A DNA stretch of 64,000 bases from Ceratothoa steindachneri (taxonomy: Eukaryota; Arthropoda; Malacostraca; Isopoda; Cymothoidae): contig OZ018337.1 in assembly GCA_963969495.1 (NCBI GenBank), forward strand, positions 82,046,148-82,110,147, in the 5' to 3' direction. The translations under genes and the position numbers were made by a program. Positions 59,501 to 64,000 of this stretch are shown piece after piece (within the stretch, counting starts at the first letter, position 1; every line of letters begins with the position of its first letter). The notes below the pieces were generated by a model, which worked only from the letters and a program-made list of their open reading frames with translations, ran no database searches and was not told the DNA's origin.

Positions 59501-62500
59501 GATCCAGATTTAATTGATTTGATTTCTCCCTTATCTTACACAAGCACTTTTATTCACAAATATGGAAAAGAACTGGAATATTGTATTTATTTTGACGGAG
59601 ATGATTTCTACTTCCTCAAAAGAGGAGGTTCGAAATTTGCTCTTATGAAATCGATGCAAGGAAATTGTAAAGTCTATATCCCACCAATGGTGTAAAAGCA
59701 AAAACGGTTGAATCTCTGACATGTTTCATCAAACTCCTTTGAAACCAGCATTTAAATACGACGAAGCCTGCAAAGACAACCGCATTATTTTTCTTCCATT
59801 CATTAAGGTCTTTAATTTTCTTCATCTGTTCCCATAATTTGCACTACTTTCTTTCTTTTACTACTGAAAATAAAAGTCTTTGATGTTTATAAGCAGTTTC
59901 TATTTAATCTGACCGCCAAATTGTTGAGACAACGAATGCAACTTGTTTAGGCTTTGCTTCACCAGGGATATCACGCGCTTGGCGGAAGAAGGGCGTATTC
60001 AACATTTGATAATTTGGCGGCAATACGAACTTAAAGGTTTTAGGCAGTTTTTGCTAAACATTTATTTTCATTTTTAGATGTAAGTACTTGTAACTTTAGG
60101 ACTATCATATACTTAAGTATAAAAAAAATAATAATGATTAAGAATCTATTACAGCAAATATCAAGTTTTACAAAACATTGTTGCCCTTTATGTATTCAGT
60201 TACATAGCAAATAAATAATAATACTATAAATTTTGATACTTTATATTATTCATTCTTAAGTATTTAGGTCGTGTTTTCCCTTATTTCATTATGTACATCA
60301 AAACTACTATGGTTATATTTATCGCTTTGCGTTTCTTTGTTTATTAAATCAAATTTCGATAATAATCTGATGCATTTATTGGCATCAATTCACTGAAATC
60401 TTTTAGATCTTTCGTTTTTTAAGGCGGGGGGTGCGATGAGGCGTGGCGCCATTTAGTAAGCATAAAAAAACATGGCTTGGGGTAATATATACCCCTAAGC
60501 CATTTTCTCGGGATAATGATTTCACAATAATTACGTAACAATAATGTAAAGACCTGCGATAAATGTCTACAGTCTTATATTGCCTCACCCCATTAAAATA
60601 TTGTGTAATCGGTTTTATTTTTGGTAAATAATTAGATGTGCTTAAATGAATACTTTTTAGTAAAAAAAACATTTTTTTGATTTCCGATTGAATACGACCC
60701 TCCTCCGCTAAACGCGTCATATTCTACTCTTTTCATGAAATATCACCTTGTGCGTCCTTGTGACAAAAGACAGATTGTTCCCCCTGCGAACTTTCGAATT
60801 TTGTCCTACACTTAGGAACAATTATGGCAATTGTGTATTTCCTAATACTAGATTATAATAGAAAGATAATTCGAGAAAATTAATCAGTTAAAAAAGTATC
60901 AGCCGCCGCGTTTTAAAAACTTTGATGAAATCGAAGAGGTTCAAAATCTAATCAAATTTACTGAGGTGTAAAACTTTGTTGAAAAGAATGAAGTTAAACT
61001 TCTTCCCACATTTACCGAAGTGTAAATCTTTGTTTTATGACGGAAAATTATTTTTTTCGTTGTTTTTGGTGAATCAAATTTTCTGAGTTCCTTTTGACCT
61101 TGTTAAAAATCCTACCTTATCCAGCCAAGAGTGAGATAGGTATATAATAGCGATTCATATAATATTTTATTAAGTTAAATAAAGAAATACAAATGGTGAT
61201 TTGAAATTATTTTAATTAATTGTGTTAATTAAAATTAAGAGATAGCCTTTATGTTTGTGAAATAATGGAAACGCCAGCTGTTTCAACTATCATATACATA
61301 TGTATCTGAAGTGACTATGGAGAATAAAAAAACCTAATTGTAAACAAGAATAGATTACTTCTCGGTTAAATGCGAGATATTTCTTAAGTGATGATGGTAA
61401 AGATAAATCAAGGAAACAAATAATAGTTGTCGAACCTAAGGAAATAACACAAAGAAGAGTAATTGCAATCGTAGAGTGGGAAAACTCTTTGTTTTAAAGA
61501 AACAACCACCACAGCTGCTACAGTAAAATCAGAGATAGGAGTACACACTGAAAATTAGCGTTGAACAGCTATAAACAATGGCAAAGCTGTACTGGCCAAA
61601 ATTTCTCCTTTCTAATATCGATATTAAAAAGCGACAATTCATATTCTTAAACCAATCGAAATAATTTTTAATTGTTAGTTAATCTAAAGAATCGTTTATC
61701 ATGCTTTTTGATCTTTACTACCAGTTAACCTAGTGAGCACGTTCAAGGGAAGTACCTGTTAACCTACTGAACAAGCTCAAAGGAAGCATTTAACCTCAGA
61801 TGCCTCACCACTCCACTGATGTTTTGCTGAGCCATATCATGATATGTGATCTTTCATTTGGCAGTTGTACATAGGTGGAATTCATTCTAATTAAATTTGT
61901 TAGATTGTTAGTTTTTATAAGGCGCATTCCTAAAATTAAATACTGAATAGTTTTAAACTATTGTATTGTAGCTTATAATAAATATATATTGCACAAGTCA
62001 ATGTTTGCTGTATTGAGGTGTTTCGAAAATTATGCTGTTCTCCTTATTTAAAAATTATTTCTTTTTGAAGTTGTAGAATTCTACAAACGTTTTCCGAAAA
62101 TCCATCAAAGTTAATTGAAAGGGTGAATTCGACATAAGAAGAAAACGAGGCAATTGTTGATGAATTTGAAGCTATGCAATAAATGATTTAAAATATCTGT
62201 TTAAATAATTGACACATAATTGGGACTGAAACACTTTTTAGCAATTTTTATATTCAATTAGAAATATTTTTATAATTGACATTAGTGAGTATTTAGTTTG
62301 GAATTTAAGAGCACTAGTAACTCATTGGTATGGACATCCATATATTTCCTTATTGCTCTATTGCAAATCATGATCCAAAGTCTTAGTTTCTGTAAGCACA
62401 GGGTCCAACCTAAGTAGTTGTGTCTAGTTCCGAATATGTTCTTCAGGAAATAAATTATACACTTTCTTTAGCATTCACCCAATTCTCACACACTCATTCA

Positions 62501-63206
62501 CTTAATCAATACGACTTTAACTGACATCCCCACCTTCTAACTCCACGCCACTTAGTCTCCTATATAATTGTCATAAATGTATTGTCATTCTTTCATATTA
62601 CACGTCAAGAAAACCAGAGTCCTTTCAACAACAGCCTCATTTACACACTTCTTGATCGAATGCAAATCACTTATATACCCCTTCCTTACTTCATCCACCC
62701 TTAGCACACCAAGCATCACTGTGAACTACTCTTGTCACCCTCAAGAGCCTTACTCTTCTTTCCACAATAGAAAATTCTCTCCCATACACTACAGTTGTCA
62801 CTAGCATTGACAGCAACATTTAAATATACTATCATCCAGCTTTCTGTCACATTTAACACTCATACCCTTATCAGTCCTGAGATCTCTGATCGCTCCGAAA
62901 ACAGATTACTGCCAATTACTATATGTAATTTAGTTGCTATTTGCTTCAACTTTATCGCATTTCTTATCAAACAATGTAATCAAAGATCACATTTTATGCC
63001 GGGAGAATGATGAATAAAAGAAGTGGCATCCAGAGCCAAAAGGGAAAGTGGCAAAGTAGTGGAATTGAGCCAGACAATATCTACTTGGAGGCTGAGTGAA
63101 CTGGAGAAGACAAATGTTGTTTTGTTTATTTTTTTAGCCGAAACTTGCCTTAAATTGTGGAAATCGAGGGGGTAAGTAAAATTGTCAATCAATTCAGATT
63201 TAACAG
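59501..63206. other. AT-rich non-coding DNA
   Basis: No gene recognised. The 105-codon ORF 60403-60720 (-) has no motif. A small two-unit 34 bp repeat (gttaacctagtgagcacg-type) lies at about 61725-61792. Confidence 0.45.
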
Positions 63207-63352
63207 AGATATTCAGATTGACTAGATCAATTTGGAGTAGTGGCGACCTATTGGCAGCGCAACCTTTTAAACTTTCTCTCGGGTCAACTTTTCGACAGTT
63301 ATTGCATGAGAACTCTTTTAAGGGAGTCTTTCATGCGTCACCCTGTAGTAAG
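63207..63352 (+). CDS. Possible internal exon of unknown gene
   Basis: The open segment follows ttcagatttaacag (acceptor-like, ending 63206) and ends in a consensus donor aag|gtaagt at 63353. It encodes about 48 residues containing RSIWSSGDLLAAQPFKLSLG. A stronger pyrimidine-tract acceptor lies at 63137, but that frame hits a stop. No neighbouring exon was found, and the window ends 650 bp later. The assignment rests on splice-like signals only. Confidence 0.25.
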
Positions 63353-64000
63353 GTAAGTTTGCAGACTTTGTCTACTTTTTCAAAGAAGCTCAAACTTTTT
63401 AAATGATAAAATATTTCAACGCTACATTTCCATTTAGTTCATTCAATCTTTTAGGTTCGGCTAATAGGAGTAATGTGAGTAACAGAATTGGCCAAATAAC
63501 GATTTTATTAATTGGTTTTGTGCTAATTAATTTCGCTGGAAGAATTATTGGGCTGTCTACTGTCCGAATACTTTAGTAGCCATTAGATTTTGTGAGCAGA
63601 CATTTACACTAGTATCCATTATCCCGGTGGAAGGATTTAAATGTTTTATAATTTCACATTTGTTCACTTTTGGCCACTTTGTATTATAGACATTTAGAAT
63701 ATAGGAGAAACAGCTTCTAAATTCCATTCAAAACAGTGGCTGCAGAAAAGTTGCATAAGTAGATTCCCTTAGGGCACTCCCGATTTGACCATTTCAGTCT
63801 TTTCAGGACATTAAATCATCTCTTTTAAAATCCATCTCCAACGATTTCACTTTTGTCTCAACTACATATAATAATAAAACACTTGATTAGCGTTTGGCAT
63901 TTTCACAAATGGAGTTCCAAACAGAGTATATTGAATTCATTTATAAAGCCTGAATTTTCACATTAGATTTATCGTAAGTTTTATTATTAATTAGACAATA
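63353..64000. other. AT-rich sequence, nothing recognised
   Basis: Could be intron if 63207-63352 is an exon. No other feature. Confidence 0.4.

Noticed and set aside
62460..63010. Decayed LINE endonuclease/reverse transcriptase on the minus strand
   Set aside because: A few residues resemble LINE C-terminal sequence, but frames break constantly and no catalytic motif is visible.

Overview
This is AT-rich eukaryotic DNA, apparently a repeat-rich intergenic region of an animal genome. No bacterial-style gene arrangement is present. Only short ORFs occur, simple and tandem repeats are common, and the clearest protein homologies are to Ty3/gypsy-type LTR retrotransposons, accompanied by a tRNA-derived SINE. 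I cannot identify the species from this sequence. A metazoan invertebrate would fit but is not proven. I found no convincing complete host gene.

The main content is one lineage of retrotransposon present three times. Copy 3 (42,294-49,848, + strand) is nearly complete: two LTRs of about 1.3 kb with internal tandem repeats, a gag region with a repeat-built coiled coil and a CCHC-like knuckle, an aspartic protease (DTG), integrase with D-D-35-E spacing, then reverse transcriptase and RNase H. It is broken by frameshifts and stops. Copy 2 (29,850-32,835, - strand) is a decayed, internally deleted relative. Copy 1 (1-1,074, - strand, with an LTR-like region to about 2,700) runs off the left edge. 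In copies 2 and 3 integrase lies BEFORE reverse transcriptase. That is the Ty1/copia order carried by Ty3/gypsy-type domains, the layout known from Gmr1-like elements. Both copies also carry a stop codon at the same place between integrase and reverse transcriptase.

The copies share a plan: gag starting close to the LTR, an N-terminal Gag coiled coil made of in-frame tandem repeats (9-residue units in copy 3, 11-residue units in copy 1), and, in copies 1 and 3, 66-85 bp tandem repeats downstream of a TATA-like box in the LTR.

Other elements: a 520 bp tRNA-derived SINE (19,966-20,485, -); a second tRNA-like SINE candidate (about 35,930-36,325, -); a 180 bp MITE with ~34 bp inverted ends (22,320-22,499); a dispersed ~200-240 bp hairpin-bearing repeat at 13.2 and 52.5 kb; a 34 bp minisatellite (39.8 kb); (TA)n tracts; and several higher-GC islands (6.6-7.9, 23.2-24.5, 26.6-28.5, 33.6-35.7, 55.7-56.3 and 58.6-59.5 kb) that look like solo or diverged LTRs or other foreign sequence. 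The remainder (8-19.9, 36.3-39.7, 52.8-55.7 and 59.5-63.1 kb) is AT-rich DNA without recognisable genes. Two ORF segments with good splice-site flanks (4,959-5,154 and 63,207-63,352) are possible exons of unknown genes.
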